Source: Petaurus breviceps papuanus (Eukaryota > Chordata > Mammalia > Diprotodontia > Petauridae). From it: DNA of 64,000 nt. Below are positions 24,309 to 34,765 of the stretch, in pieces. Below the pieces are notes generated by a model. The model had not been told where the DNA came from. It did no database searches and worked only from the letters and a program-made list of their open reading frames with translations. The stretch lies in assembly GCA_028583685.1 (NCBI GenBank), contig JAMXIF010001253.1, positions 70,610,989 through 70,674,988 of the forward strand. Reading direction: 5' to 3'. Numbering within the stretch: position 1 is the stretch's first letter; the number at the start of each line of letters is the position of its first letter. The translations under genes were made by a program, and so were the position numbers.

Positions 24309-24829
24309 TATTCAAATAGAATGAAAACTGAAAAATGGAAATTGGATTTAGCAGTTTACCTTGGAGAGAGCAAATGCAGTGGAGTCAGAAGCTAATTTGC
24401 AGGGGCTGAAGTGAGTAGGAGGTAAGGAAGTGAGACTTTTCTAGGAATTTGGCTTCCAAAGGGAGAAGAAATAGAAGACAATAGCTTGAGGACGTGACAG
24501 GGTCAAGTAAAAGTTTTTCTTAAGAATCACAGAGACTTGGACCTGTGTATAATCATCAGGGGAGGAGACAGTAGATAAGGAGACAATGAAGATAGGAATA
24601 AGGAATAAGCAGAATTGGTTACCTTGTGGGAAAACAGAAGATGAGATGGGGAGGTAAAAATTCACAATTGTGGGCAGCTTGACACCTTTTTACCTTTGCA
24701 CACATTTGCCATCCCTTCATTGTTATTTGGAAAGAATACACTGGGGAAAATAAACTAGCTGACATTCCATCCCCAACTTGAGAATTAGCTCCACACATTG
24801 GATTAATGAAGTGGGTGGGATAGTGTTTT

Positions 24830-25307
24830 CCAGTCTTCTGGACAAAATTTACTATCTGATGCTGAGTGAAGTGAGCAGAACCAGAAGCACATTGTACCCA
24901 GCAGCAGCAACATTGTTCAATCATCAAGTATGACAGACTTAGCTCTTCTCAGCAATACAATGATCATGATGGAAAATGCTATCCACATCCAGAGAAAGAT
25001 CTGTGGGGTCTGAATGCAGCTCAAGGCATAGCATTTTCACTTTGTCTTTTGTTTTCTTTCTTTCTTGTGGTTTTTTCTCTTTTGTTCTGATTCTTCTTTC
25101 ACAACAAGACTAATGTGATTTAAAATGATTGTACATATATAACTTAGATCAGATTACTTGCTGTCTTGGGGAGGGGGAGGAAAGTGAGAGAGAAAAAACT
25201 GGAACTCCAAATCTTATAAAAATGAATGTTGAAAACTATCTTTACATGTAATTGGAAAAAATACTATTAAGTGTTCAAACATTTTCTTATATGAAATCAA
25301 ATCGAGG
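24830..25307 (+). mobile_element. L1 3' end
   Basis: Sense L1 terminus: ACTATCTGATGCTGAGTGAA, GTGAGCAGAACCAGAAGCAC, TTAGCTCTTCTCAGCAATAC and GGAACTCCAAATCTTATAAA, then AACTATCTTTACATGTAATT. Its last ~128 bp and some flank are repeated at 26644-26773. Confidence 0.9.
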
Positions 25308-25369
25308 TGTTGAGGTTTAGGGTTTAGTGCACGAGACTCTAAAATATCTACACACTGGATCCTGCCAAA

Positions 25370-25908
25370 TGAATTCGACTCAAGTCTTCTCTCAGCCAAA
25401 GTAAAGCAAAGTATATTAAAGATTTGCCATAATGGGTTAACTCTTAAGGAGCCTAGGTATCTGTGAAGCTTGTATTGGACAAGCAGGTCAGAATAATGTG
25501 ACAGAGTGAGTCTGGGCTACATAATTCTCGGCCCCCCCCCTCTTGGAGGCAAGATGGGTCTTATATACAGAAAGGTTGTGGGAGGAATCTAGGGATGGTC
25601 TAGAGGAGGAGTTTGGGGAGGGTCTTCAGGAGGAGTCAAATAAGGTTCAACTCCAGTAATGAGAGATTAAGGGTGGGAAACAGCTGGAGACTACCTGGAG
25701 ATGACAGACAGTGTAGGGCTAGGCTAGTTTAAGGGTAACAGATTTGGGTATAGATCAAGGGTGGGAAGTAGCTGGACAATGAAGGACTAGGCTAGTACAG
25801 AGATTTGGGTCTAGTGATAATGAAAGGCTTATGATCTCAGGAAATTCTTCATCAAATGGGAAGATTCAAGGAGAGTTCAAGGGGATTCCCAGAGCCTGTA
25901 CCCCATCA
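25370..25908 (-). mobile_element. 3' LTR of an ERV1-like provirus remnant
   Basis: Antisense LTR with TG...CA ends (sense start TGATGGGGTACAGG, sense end ...GAGTCGAATTCA). Read in sense it has a TATA box TATATAAG at about 25561-25568 and a poly(A) signal region near 25415. Immediately upstream in sense lies a polypurine-like GAGGGGGTAA, which marks it as the 3' LTR. Same family as 10305-10807. Fossil. Confidence 0.85.
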
Positions 25909-26640
25909 TTACCCCCTCAAACAAATGGGACCCAAGTTCCCTTGGGGTAAAAGGAGAAGGTCTCAGCTTCTGAAAGTGCTTCCTGCTGGTAAAGGGCATA
26001 GAGCTGTCCCTGACTCTCTGTGTCCATTCAAGGGATCAGACTTCACACTCAACGAGTCAGACTCCAGAATATAGCCGATGCCGGGTCCAGTGGAGTGAAG
26101 AACTTGGATTCAGTCAGAGGTTGGCATATAGCCTGAGTGGTCATCTGGAAGCTGATGGCTTGAACCCTGGACGAGACAAACCTGGCAAGGAGGTTAAGCA
26201 AACAAAGACCAAACAGACACAAAAGAAAGTACAGAAAAAGGACAATTTCCCTGGTTGGAATTAAAGATGACTATGGCAAGGCCAAAAGGGAAAGGGCAGG
26301 TATAATTTCACCTCTTTTTATCCTTTTCACTGGAGGGGGCTGGGGTCTTTCTAAACCGTAGTTTGAGGTCCTCCAAGGACTCACAGGTATATTCTGGAGT
26401 CTCTTGGGGGGTATGGGGGGAGCAAGAAGTGGTGCTGGTTTAATCCTAGAATTATGCGTCCAGCTGGGAAGACCTTTGAGTTTTACTGCCTTTGGAGTGG
26501 TTAGGATTAGGGTTAGGGTTAGGGTCCCTTCCATTTGCCATCTAACTGCTCTCCCTTTTTGGTTTTCTATGACTTTAAGTAGACCCAAACTCCAGGTTGT
26601 ACTGCAACAGGACTCTCCTTTTCATTGCCAAGAGATTTTG
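25909..26640 (-). mobile_element. ERV internal remnant ending in an integrase-like region
   Basis: Read on the minus strand, about 26330-26600 resembles the C-terminal end of a gammaretrovirus-type integrase (short phrases such as LTTPKAVKLKGLPSWTH and SRIKPAP). About 420 bp separate it from the LTR, too little for an envelope gene. The remnant is broken and mostly deleted; no 5' LTR is in the window. Confidence 0.6.
26501..26524 (+). repeat. Short telomere-like TTAGGG tract
   Basis: Four tandem units, one of them variant (TTAGGATTAGGGTTAGGG...). It lies inside the retroviral integrase-like region. Confidence 0.9.
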
Positions 26641-26643
26641 GAG

Positions 26644-26773
26644 AGAAGTGAGAGAAAAAAATTGGAACTCAAAATCTTATAAAAATGAATATTGAAAACT
26701 ATCTTTACATGTAATTGGAAAAAAATACTATTAAATGTTTAAACATTTTATTATCTGAAATCAAATAGAAGGA
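26644..26773 (+). mobile_element. Second copy of L1 3' end plus flank
   Basis: GAAGTGAGAGAAAAAAATTG, AACTATCTTTACATGTAATT, then flank TAAACATTTTATTATCTGAA. It matches 25180-25307 at roughly 90% by eye, including bases after the L1 end. Confidence 0.85.
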
Positions 26774-27365
26774 ATTAAAATTCCAGCTTTATGTTTTAGG
26801 CTTCCAGCTTAATTCCTCACAGACATTTAATGATTTATCAAATCTGTATCGAAGTGAACATGCTTGTGAATTCAGAAGCTCTCAATATCCAATTCTCTTT
26901 GTCCAATAAATGTAAGAATGAAAAGAATGAGCAAATTCTTGCTTTTATTGTATTTCCACACTATAAATTTTCAGAATTAACCTTTTTTAAATTCTAGGTC
27001 AAGGGAATCCCAATGGGTATCTGAACTAACTAAAATGCATAGAACCAGACTTTCAGAATTTTTTTAAACCATCCTAGTTCAGGCCCTCATCATTTCCTTT
27101 CTGAACTTCTGCAATAGCTTCCTAATTGATTTCCCTGCATGCAACCTCTCCTCTCTCCAATTCATCCTCCACACAGCTACCAAATTGATATTCCTAAAGC
27201 ACAATTCTAAATACCTCTGTCCTCAGCTCAAGAAACTTTAGATGATTCCCATAGTTTCTAGGATAAAATGTGACCCTCTGTAATCTGCCTACTACCTATG
27301 CTTCCAACTTTATCTCTTACATAAACTCTATGTTCCAATCAAGCTGGATTAACACTGTATTTATT

Positions 27366-27524
27366 ATTTTTTTTTTTGGAGGGGGGAAGGCAGGGCAATT
27401 GGGGTTAAGAGGCTTGCCCAAGGTCACATGGCTAGTAAGTGTTAAGTGTCTGAGGCTGGATTTGAACTCAGGTCCTCCTGACTCCAGGGCCAGTGCTCTA
27501 CTTACTGCACAACCTAGCTACCTC
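27366..27524 (-). mobile_element. tRNA SINE (oligo-A-tailed type), antisense
   Basis: T tract, GGGCAATTGGGGTTAAGAGG, GCTGGATTTGAACTCAGGTC, CTCCTGACTCCAGGGCCAGT and a head ending CAACCTAGCTACCTCC. Confidence 0.92.
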
Positions 27525-27567
27525 CAACACTATATTTCTTATATCTACATTTGCCATTGCCTAACAG

Positions 27568-27801
27568 GGTTGGGGAACCTGTGGCCTCAAGGCCACATGT
27601 GGTCCTCTAGGTCCTCAAGTGCAGCCCTTTGGCTGAAGCCAAACTTCACAGAACAAATCCCCTTAATAAAAAAAAAAATGATCTTATTAACTATTAACTT
27701 ATAACTTATTAACAATCTAATTGGACTCAGTCAAAAGCGAACATCCAAGGACCTGAAGGCCACATGTGGCCTGGAGGCCAAAGATTCTCCATTCCTGAAA
27801 C
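27568..27801. mobile_element. Palindromic hAT-like MITE
   Basis: Left end CAGGGTTGGGGAACCTGTGG and right end GGCCAAAGATTCTCCATTCCTG are inverted repeats, with inner arms GGCCACATGTGG present in both orientations, so the whole 234 bp could fold back. A relative is at 30265-30450. Confidence 0.75.
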
Positions 27802-28085
27802 ATTCCCTACTGATGTCAACATCTCAGAAAACTTGATTCTCCAAGTGTCATCTCAAATGCCATGTCTTCTCTGAAGTCTTTTATGTTCCCCCTAGTTAAT
27901 TCTTCCTCCCTCATTTTACCTTGCTTCATATTTATTTGTTTATATATTCTATCCTTCCAATAAAAAGTAAGTTTTTTGAGGGCAGGAACTGTTTCATTTT
28001 TTGTCTTTTTACCCCTACCTAGTCAGTCTTGTGCCCTGCACATAATAGGCATTTACTATATGTTTATTTAGTTGAAATGAATGTA

Positions 28086-28524
28086 TTAGCTCCATGAAAA
28101 CTTGAGGACATTCTCCTGATGATGATAGTCAGTGGAGTAAACAGAAATGTATCCCCATGGATATTTATGATAAAGAATAGAATGAATCCAGAGGACAGAA
28201 GACAGAAATTCACTTGTTTGGAGTCACTGCTGTGTGGTTGGTGGTGTGATTTGGAGAGAGAATTATTGACAGGAGACAGTGACTGACTGATGATCCCTGT
28301 GCAATTTGAGAGTGAGTTTTGTAAATCTGAGTATGAACCTAGGACAGGAATCAACCAGTTCCAAAGGAGGAAGTAGCAGATTCTTTGTACAAAGGAAGTA
28401 AATGTTTCATGAAATGTGGATCCATAGGAAATAAGGGTTCTGAAACAAGAAATAGATGTCCCTTTGTTGTGTGACTGAATGAATAGTTTGTACAGCCCTG
28501 GGTCCTAGTACAATATAAAAAAAC
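28086..28524. other. No recognisable feature
   Basis: Unique-looking sequence. Open frames on the minus strand (28064-28623) lack any domain and partly overlap L2 and MIR sequence. Confidence 0.45.
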
Positions 28525-28700
28525 AATGCAATGTAGTGAATAAGGTACCAAACTTAGAGGTAAGAATACCTGGTTTGAATCCTGCTTCAGATATTTACAG
28601 CTGTGTGACCCTGGGTAAGTCATGTAGCCTCTCTATGACTCAATTTCCTCATCTGTAAAATGAAAGCTGTAGATTTAATAGCATCTAAAATCCCTGAGAG
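28525..28700 (+). mobile_element. MIR-type SINE
   Basis: GAATACCTGGTTTGAATCCT, CTGTGTGACCCTGGGTAAGT and CAATTTCCTCATCTGTAAAA in order. Confidence 0.88.
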
Positions 28701-29639
28701 GCATATATTAGTTATTTAGTAAGTATTTTACTACTAGTAATCTTTATAGAGGAAAGAGAGCATCCAGAAGGGCACAATTTGACCCAGATTTAAGGCATGA
28801 GTGTGGGGGGGGCATGGCGGGTTGAGGGTTGCAGGTAGTTGGATGGGAGGGGGTGGTAAGAAGAAAAGTAGGGATCAGAAAACAGGTCTATGTCAACAAA
28901 AGAAAATCATCAACTTCTAAAAATAAGTCCTTCATCTTGAATAGTGGGAGTAAGTGGGGCAGAATTCTACAGGTTCCTATATCTGCTGCCCTTGTGGATA
29001 GGCATGAGGGGAGAGAATTTTAAAATAAAGTCCATACTGAAGAAAGTACCATGTGTATTTTTTTGCTTGATTTTTGGCAACTAAAGGCTTTTGGCAAATG
29101 CTTCTTCCAGTTAACTCCCCTTATGTAAATAATAGATCCATGAAGATGTTCATTTGTTTTCATGTCATTTTTCCCAGATGATGTATGTTACTTCCTAAGG
29201 AAATGAAAATTGACTGGAATTCCCCAAATTCTTTATGGGGAAGTTTGGTTATCAATGATTGCTAAGGAATACCTAACTTTTTTTCTCAAATGTTCCTGTG
29301 AGGCTAAAAATTCAGAAGATGGCAATCAATTTAGGAGATTATCTCTTCAGTTGGTAAATCCAAGCCTGCCACTCATTTTATGTCCAACTAATCTAATGTG
29401 TAAAGAGGTATTATCCACAAAGAGAAAAAGAAATCCTTTGGAGAACATTTGGCATATTTAAATCTATTTTTTATGCCTGGAGAAATTCTGGCTGCAAATT
29501 TCTCCCTCATCCCAGGACAATCTGCCAAATCAGAAAGCATGTGACCACCACCATATCTAGAATATCTTTGAAAAGGAAAGAGGGACAGGAAACTATCATT
29601 TCCCAAGGAAGAAGAAAAAGAAGGTTAATTCAGTTCAAC
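28701..29639. other. No recognisable feature
   Basis: Nothing supported. A G-rich stretch (28803-28860) and an AT-rich remainder without named repeats. Confidence 0.45.
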
Positions 29640-29900
29640 AACTAAATTTTTATTTATTATGTACTAGTCGCTGGTGATAAACTGACAAAAATTAAACAGT
29701 AACTGTTTAATCCTCAAGGAATTTATATTCTACCGGGGGGGGGGGGGGGTTTTTAAAAAAAAAAAAAAAAAAAAAAAGTTTTTTTTTTTACGAAAAAATT
29801 TTTTAATGGGGGGGGGGGGGGGGGGGGATTCTACACAGTAAAGTAAATACAAAGTAGTTTTGAGTGATGAGACATTAGAAGTAAACGTAGTTTGTTTTGT
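29640..29900 (-). mobile_element. L2-like LINE fragment, antisense
   Basis: TTTTTATTTATTATGTACTA, CGCTGGTGATAAACTGAC, TCCTCAAGGAATTTATATTC and, after a homopolymer block, ACAGTAAAGTAAATACAAAG. It follows the antisense L2-like order. Confidence 0.65.
29735..29827. repeat. Homopolymer block (G15, T5, A23, T11, G20)
   Basis: A 93-base run made almost wholly of homopolymers, flanked on both sides by ATTCTAC within an L2 fragment. Likely an assembly or sequencing artefact. Confidence 0.9.
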
Positions 29901-30264
29901 ATTATTTTTGTTGTATTAAGTGTTGAGGGATGATAAGGTATTTTATAGCAACAAGAGGACAGAGTAAAATTTTGAGCTACATGGATGTGTCTTTTTCTGA
30001 TTGACCATCAATGATAAAGTCAGAATTGAGATTATATCACTTGGACCTCTCCTTCCAAAACCACCCTTAACCACAGCTAAGATAAGTGATTCCAGTCACA
30101 AGATAAAGAATCTCAGGAGATGAAATGTACATGGGGGGAGGGGAGAGGAGGAATGGGAGTTGCTAAATAGTTTAAATTGATCAGATTTGATCTTTACAGT
30201 TAATCAGGTTTCTCAGGAAGGTGGGTGATGGGTAGGGTTTCAAAGGCTTCTATTAAAAAAAAAG
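29901..30264. other. No recognisable feature
   Basis: A short G-rich stretch (30132-30160) and otherwise unassigned sequence. Confidence 0.4.
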
Positions 30265-30450
30265 GTTTCAATAAGGGGGGTGGCCTTCTAGGTCCTTGGG
30301 TGTGTTCTTCTGACCGAGTTAAAAGTTATACAGAACAAATCCTTTTATTAAGGGGATTTGTTCTGTGAAGTTTGGATTCAGTCAAAGCACTGCACTTGAG
30401 GACCCAGAGGGCCATATGTGGCCTGGAGGCCTCAGGTTCCCCACTCCTGG
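30265..30450. mobile_element. Palindromic hAT-like MITE, truncated
   Basis: Contains ACAGAACAAATCC and its reverse GGATTTGTTCTGT around the centre, and a right end GGCCTGGAGGCCTCAGGTTC, CCCACTCCTG. Same family as 27568-27801. The left end is degraded. Confidence 0.7.
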
Positions 30451-30779
30451 TGGAGGTAATTACCAGACAAAAGCTTGACCTTTAGGCAAGTATCTCCAGG
30501 ATGTGGATGGCAGGTAAAGTTTACCAAAAGGAACAGTGAAAGAGAATATTAAATCTAGTTTAAGTCTTAGCAAAATAGAACTAAAATCAATTTTACAAAA
30601 ACTTACCTAAAACATTATAAACATAATATCATATTTCACTCCCTTCTCTCCAGAATTCCCTTCCATAGCCTTGCCCACCTTTCTTTTAACACTGTAAAAG
30701 AACTTCCATAATGCCCCCTGTAAGGGTTATAAGATTTAAAGATCTCCCATGCCCCATGGACGTGCTGACATAGCAGAGC
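30451..30779. other. No recognisable feature before the gap
   Basis: Unassigned sequence running into the assembly gap. Confidence 0.4.
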
Positions 30780-30879
30780 NNNNNNNNNNNNNNNNNNNNN
30801 NNNNNNNNNNNNNNNNNNNNNNNNNNNNNNNNNNNNNNNNNNNNNNNNNNNNNNNNNNNNNNNNNNNNNNNNNNNNNNN
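30780..30879. other. Assembly gap (100 N)
   Basis: Exactly 100 N's, a conventional size for a gap of unknown length. Open frames across it are meaningless. Confidence 0.99.
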
Positions 30880-31330
30880 GCGGTTGCCTTTTTTTTTTTT
30901 TTTTTTAGTTAGGACCCCTGCTGAGCACTGCCAGGGGCCGGAGCTGCTGGGAGCAGGACTTTCTGCTAAGGACTCCTGCTGAGGACTGCCAGGGGCCGGA
31001 GCTGCTGGGAGCGCTCTTCCAGGACGCTGGGTGGTTGCTGTGAGTGGGGAGAGGAGGACCTTTGCCTGAAGTAGCCTGTTCTGTTTTAAAGGCTTGAGAA
31101 TGTGGGTGCTTTCTACTTTATCTACCTGTGCCAATGTCATAACTACTCTGATGGCTTTCACTTTCTGGTTTTGGGACTCAGTCTTTTGGTATCTTAATAA
31201 ATTTTCTAGTTTATTTCCCCATATGGCAAACCTGATGTATTTTGTGATGGATAATTATATCAGCATATTTGTAATCTCTATAGGCATTGTGAATATGGCA
31301 TTGCTGATACACCCCCCCCCCCATATTGGT
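30880..31330 (+). mobile_element. Possible LTR, left part lost in the gap
   Basis: GC-rich start with a duplicated unit containing GCCAGGGGCCGGAGCTGCTG (near 30930 and 30987), a poly(A)-type signal CTTAATAAATTTTC near 31192, and a downstream TATTGGTGACCAC that could recall a primer-binding site. Tentative; fossil if real. Confidence 0.35.
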
Positions 31331-31408
31331 GACCACCTAGCACTGAGAGCTGGTTACCATGCTTGACTCTATCCAGAATTTTTTTCTACAGCTTCACCCA
31401 CAGCTGGC

Positions 31409-31508
31409 ACCTATTCTTTCTTTTTTTCTTTTCTCTTCTTTTCCTTTATTTTTCCCTTTCCTTTCCTCCCTTCCTTTCTATTTCTTTCTTTATTTCCCAT
31501 ACTTCTTC
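31409..31508. repeat. T/C-rich tract, probable A-tail of the 7SL retrocopy
   Basis: About 100 bp of T-rich pyrimidine sequence directly at the 3' side of the antisense 7SL copy, as expected for a degraded poly(A) tail. Confidence 0.65.
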
Positions 31509-31668
31509 TTGAGACTGGGTCTCCATATCTCACCCAAGCAGCAAGTTCAACAGCCACTCAAGGATCTAATCTGACCACTGATCAACATGGGAACTGTGAC
31601 CTGCTCTGTTTTCACCATAAGCCAGTTTGCCCCTCCTTACATAGCCTAGGAGCCTCCCCTTTCCCCCA
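31509..31668 (-). pseudogene. RN7SL pseudogene: 7SL (SRP RNA) retrocopy, 5' truncated
   Basis: Antisense of the 3' half of 7SL RNA. Matching blocks in order are GAGACTGGGTCTCCATAT, CAACAGCCACTCAAGGATC, ACTGATCAACATGGGAACTG, TGACCTGCTCTGTTTTC and GTTTGCCCCTCCTTA. In functional 7SL these cover the end of the Alu domain and the SRP19/SRP54-binding S domain. The 5' half is absent and the copy is diverged, so it is not functional. The pyrimidine tract on its 3' side supports L1-driven retrotransposition. Confidence 0.85.
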
Positions 31669-31675
31669 CCCTGCA

Positions 31676-31760
31676 GGCAGCTAGATGAAATGGCAGGTAG
31701 AGTTCTGGGCCTAGAGTCTGGAAGACATGCATTAGAATCCAGCATCAATAGGTTAAAATT
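31676..31760 (+). mobile_element. tRNA SINE head, truncated
   Basis: GGCAGCTAGATGAAATGGCA, GGTAGAGTTCTGGGCCTAGA and GTCTGGAAGACATGC match the first ~60 bases of the tRNA SINEs. The rest is missing. Confidence 0.8.
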
Positions 31761-31782
31761 CCACTACAACTTTTGAGATACC

Positions 31783-31784
<2 letters not shown>

Positions 31785-31832
<48 letters not shown>
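31785..31832. repeat. (CA)n microsatellite
   Basis: About 24 CA units, followed by a mixed TA/CA stretch to about 31905. Confidence 0.97.
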
Positions 31833-32169
31833 TATATATGTAAATTTTATCTAATATACAAATACACATATACATATATGTATACACACATATATACATA
31901 CTCACATGTTAGTATCAAAGGAGCTACCTTCTCTCTCAATGGCAGTCACTTTTTCTCACTGGCCAACCACCAGTCACTGAAACATTACAGGGCCCCCAAA
32001 GAACAAGGTTCAGGGATAATAACCCCAATTCAGTAGTCTATACATGACTCTGTTCACCTGTTTCTTCCCTTGGGTTTCCCCAAGCCATTTGACAAATGGT
32101 ATCTGAAAGATGTGTTAGACTACCATTCTACATACCTTGGATCAGGAGCCATGAGATCCAGGTCCTTAG

Positions 32170-32830
32170 TCTCTGCCACTGACTAATCAATCAATAAACA
32201 TTTTGAAATACCTACTATGTACCAGAATCTGTGCTAAGCACTAGATACAAAAACAAAAATGAAAAAATCCCTCTTCTCAAAGAGCTTACATTCTACTAAA
32301 GGAATTCAATGTACACACAGATAAGAAAATGAAGAATATACACAAAACAAATATACAATTTTAGAGGAAGAGAGGGGTTAGCAATTGAGTGGATCAGAAA
32401 AGGCCTCATAAAGGAGGTAGCATCTGAATAAAAGCTTGAAAAGAGTCACAGTGTTTCTAAGCAGTGAGAGTGGGGAGTAAAAGCATTACAGAGACAGATA
32501 CAAGAGCCCAAGATGGAATGTTGTGTACGGGAAAAGCCAGTAGGCCAATTCATTGGGATCATAGAATGAATCAGGGGGAGTAGTGAGTAATCAGGCTAGA
32601 ATGACAGGCCTAGGTCAGATAATAAAGGGGGATTTATTGGCCAAATAAGAAGTTTTATTTTATCCTAAAGATAATGGGGTGCAATGGAAGCTTCTGAGCA
32701 AGGGAGTGACAAGGTCAGACCTATGCTTTAGAAATATCATTTTGGTTTCTTTTTGAAGGATGGACTGGAAAGGGTAGAGATTAGATATAATAAGAACAAT
32801 TATGAGGCCGTTACAACTAAAATATAAACT
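32170..32830 (-). mobile_element. L2-like LINE 3' region, antisense
   Basis: CAATCAATAAACATTTTGAA, TACCTACTATGTACCAGAAT, GAGCTTACATTCTACTAAAG, ATAATGGGGTGCAATGGAAG and AGGGAGTGACAAGGTCAGAC in antisense L2-like order. Confidence 0.88.
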
Positions 32831-32919
32831 CCATACTAACTTAAATATATAAATCCAATTTAATTCAATTCAAAAGAATCCAATTTCAAAAGATCTTTAA
32901 GGTGCATCATATTATTTAG

Positions 32920-34115
32920 CAATTCAGTTCATTGAGTATTTATTAAATAACCTGTTTTGTACAAGGTGCTGTGCTACGCATTGTGGATATAGATATAAAT
33001 ATTTTAAAAAAAACAGTTCTTACCCTCAACTTGCTTACATTCTACTGGAGGGAAAGCGCTAACAACTAGGAAAATCAGGAAAGATTTTCTGTAAAGGAAG
33101 GGACACATGAACTGAAACTTGAAAGAAGATGGGAATTTTCTAAGACTGACATGGGAATGGGGTACAGTACAGGCAGATCTTGGAGATATTGTGGGTTCTG
33201 TACAGACCTCTATAATAAAGTATATATCACAATAAAGTGAATCATAATTTGTTTTTATTTCCCAGCGCTTATAAAAGTTATGTTTATACTATAATGTAGT
33301 CTATTAGTATCATGTCTAAAAACCAATGTACATACCTTAATTTAAAATTACTTTATTGCTAAAAATGCTAACCATCATCTGAACCTTCAGCAAGCTATAC
33401 TCTTTTTGCTGGTAGAGTCTCGCCTTGATGTTGATGGTTGATTTCTCGTCAAGTAATGGTTTCTGAAGCTTGGGGTGGCTGTGGCAACTTACTACAATAA
33501 GACAGCAATGAAGTTTGCCTTAGAAATTGACACTTCCCTTGGCTTAAACACTTAGAGACCATTGTAGGGCTTTTAGTTGGCTTAATTTCAATTTTATTGT
33601 GTCTGAAGGAATAGGGAGGTCAGAGGAAACAGAGATTCTTGGTGGAGCAGTCAGAACACATACAACATTAATCACTTAAGTTTGCTGCCTTATATGGGCG
33701 TGGTTTGTGGTGCCCCAAAACAATTACAATAATAACATCAAATATCACTGATCACAAATCACCATAACATATATGATAATGATGAAAAAATTTTAAATAT
33801 TAGAAGTACCAGAATGTGACACAGAGGCACAATGTGAGCACATGATGCTGGAAAAATGGTACCAACAGACTTGCTCAACAGAGGGTTACCAGAAACCTTC
33901 AATTTGTAAAAACACATCTGTAAAGAGAGATAAAGCAAAGCTCAATAAAATAAGGTATGCCGTTACAAGCCTATGTAAAAGTGTGGAGTGCAGCTTCAAG
34001 GAATAATAGCAAATAGGCCAGTTTATCTATCGAGTAGAAAGTGTGAAGAGAGAGAAACAATGTGAAAGAAGCTTAGAAAGGAAGTCTGGGGACAGATTGG
34101 GAAAGACTTTTAAAC
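32920..34115 (-). mobile_element. L2-like LINE region split by Tigger
   Basis: Before Tigger: GAGTATTTATTAAATAACCT, GGTGCTGTGCTACGCATTGT, TTGCTTACATTCTACTGGAG. After it: GAATAATAGCAAATAGGCCA and GTGTGAAGAGAGAGAAAC, then TTGGGAAAGACTTTTAAACC. Confidence 0.75.
33170..33963 (-). mobile_element. Tigger1-like DNA transposon, internally deleted
   Basis: pogo/Tc1-superfamily element. Left end CAGGCAGATCTTGGAGATAT, right end CAATAAAATAAGGTATGCCG, each next to a TA (33168-33169 and 33964-33965), the expected target duplication. Internal blocks match Tigger1: TAAAAGTTATGTTTATACTA, CTAAAAATGCTAACCATCAT, TTGGGGTGGCTGTGGCAACT and TTGTGGTGCCCCAAAACAAT. Only about 0.8 kb of the ~2.4 kb element remains, so most of the transposase gene is missing. 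Confidence 0.9.
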
Positions 34116-34574
34116 CTTTTTTCTACAATTGATATTTTGGTAAGACACACTTTCATAACTGGGAAAAAATCATTTCTCACTCTCAATATTGATGCTCAAA
34201 ATGATTCATTGATATTTTATTTCAATCTATTATTGCTCTTAGTGTTAGCTCTATATCTGACTAAATAATCTCTTCTCTACTTTTCCGGTATTTGTAAGGC
34301 TCTCAGGTGCCCTTTTCTGTAAGATACAAATATTTAGGTTGTTTAAATCTTTTTCATAAATCAGTCATTTTGCCTTTCAGAAATCATTCCATATGTTCCT
34401 TTCTTAATGTCTTCATCTTTATGTTGTTCTTCCATGCTTATGACAATAGGAACCATCACCTTACCATAAATACACTTTGTCCAGTTTCCATGTCAATATA
34501 TCTTATCATGTGTTTTCTAATGTTTTTTAAAGGAGGAATAAAACAATCAGTCTTTTTTCTTTGAATATAAATTA
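34116..34574. other. No recognisable feature
   Basis: AT-rich. The open frame at 34307-34564 (+) is rich in Phe/Leu/Ile from base composition and shows no domain. Confidence 0.45.
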
Positions 34575-34765
34575 TTGAAGATCAGAGAATTGGAGTTGGG
34601 GTTAGGGCTGAAATGGGCCCTAAATCACTTAATACAATACATTGCAAAATTGAGGCCTAAAAATGTTAGGTGACAACCAAGGTCATATAGATGATAAATG
34701 GCAAAGCCCAGATTCAAACCACATCACCTGATTCCAAATCCCCACATATACTCCAGCATACCACA
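34575..34765 (-). mobile_element. MIR-type SINE, antisense
   Basis: GCAAAATTGAGGCCTAAAAA, AGGTGACAACCAAGGTCATA, AAAGCCCAGATTCAAACCAC, diverged but in MIR order. Confidence 0.6.

Larger units (their letters stand above)
27068..28085 (+). mobile_element. L2-like LINE 3' region with two insertions
   Basis: C-terminal coding part (CAGGCCCTCATCATTTCC; CACACAGCTACCAAATTGAT), then after the insertions the 3' UTR GAGGGCAGGAACTGTTTCAT and CACATAATAGGCATTTACTA. Interrupted by a SINE (27366-27524) and a hAT MITE (27568-27801). Confidence 0.85.

Noticed and set aside
30736-31161. Open frames of 77-141 codons across the N gap
   Set aside because: They depend on unknown bases; not interpretable.
31785-32036. 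87-codon frame with a His-Thr repeat
   Set aside because: Created by the CA microsatellite.
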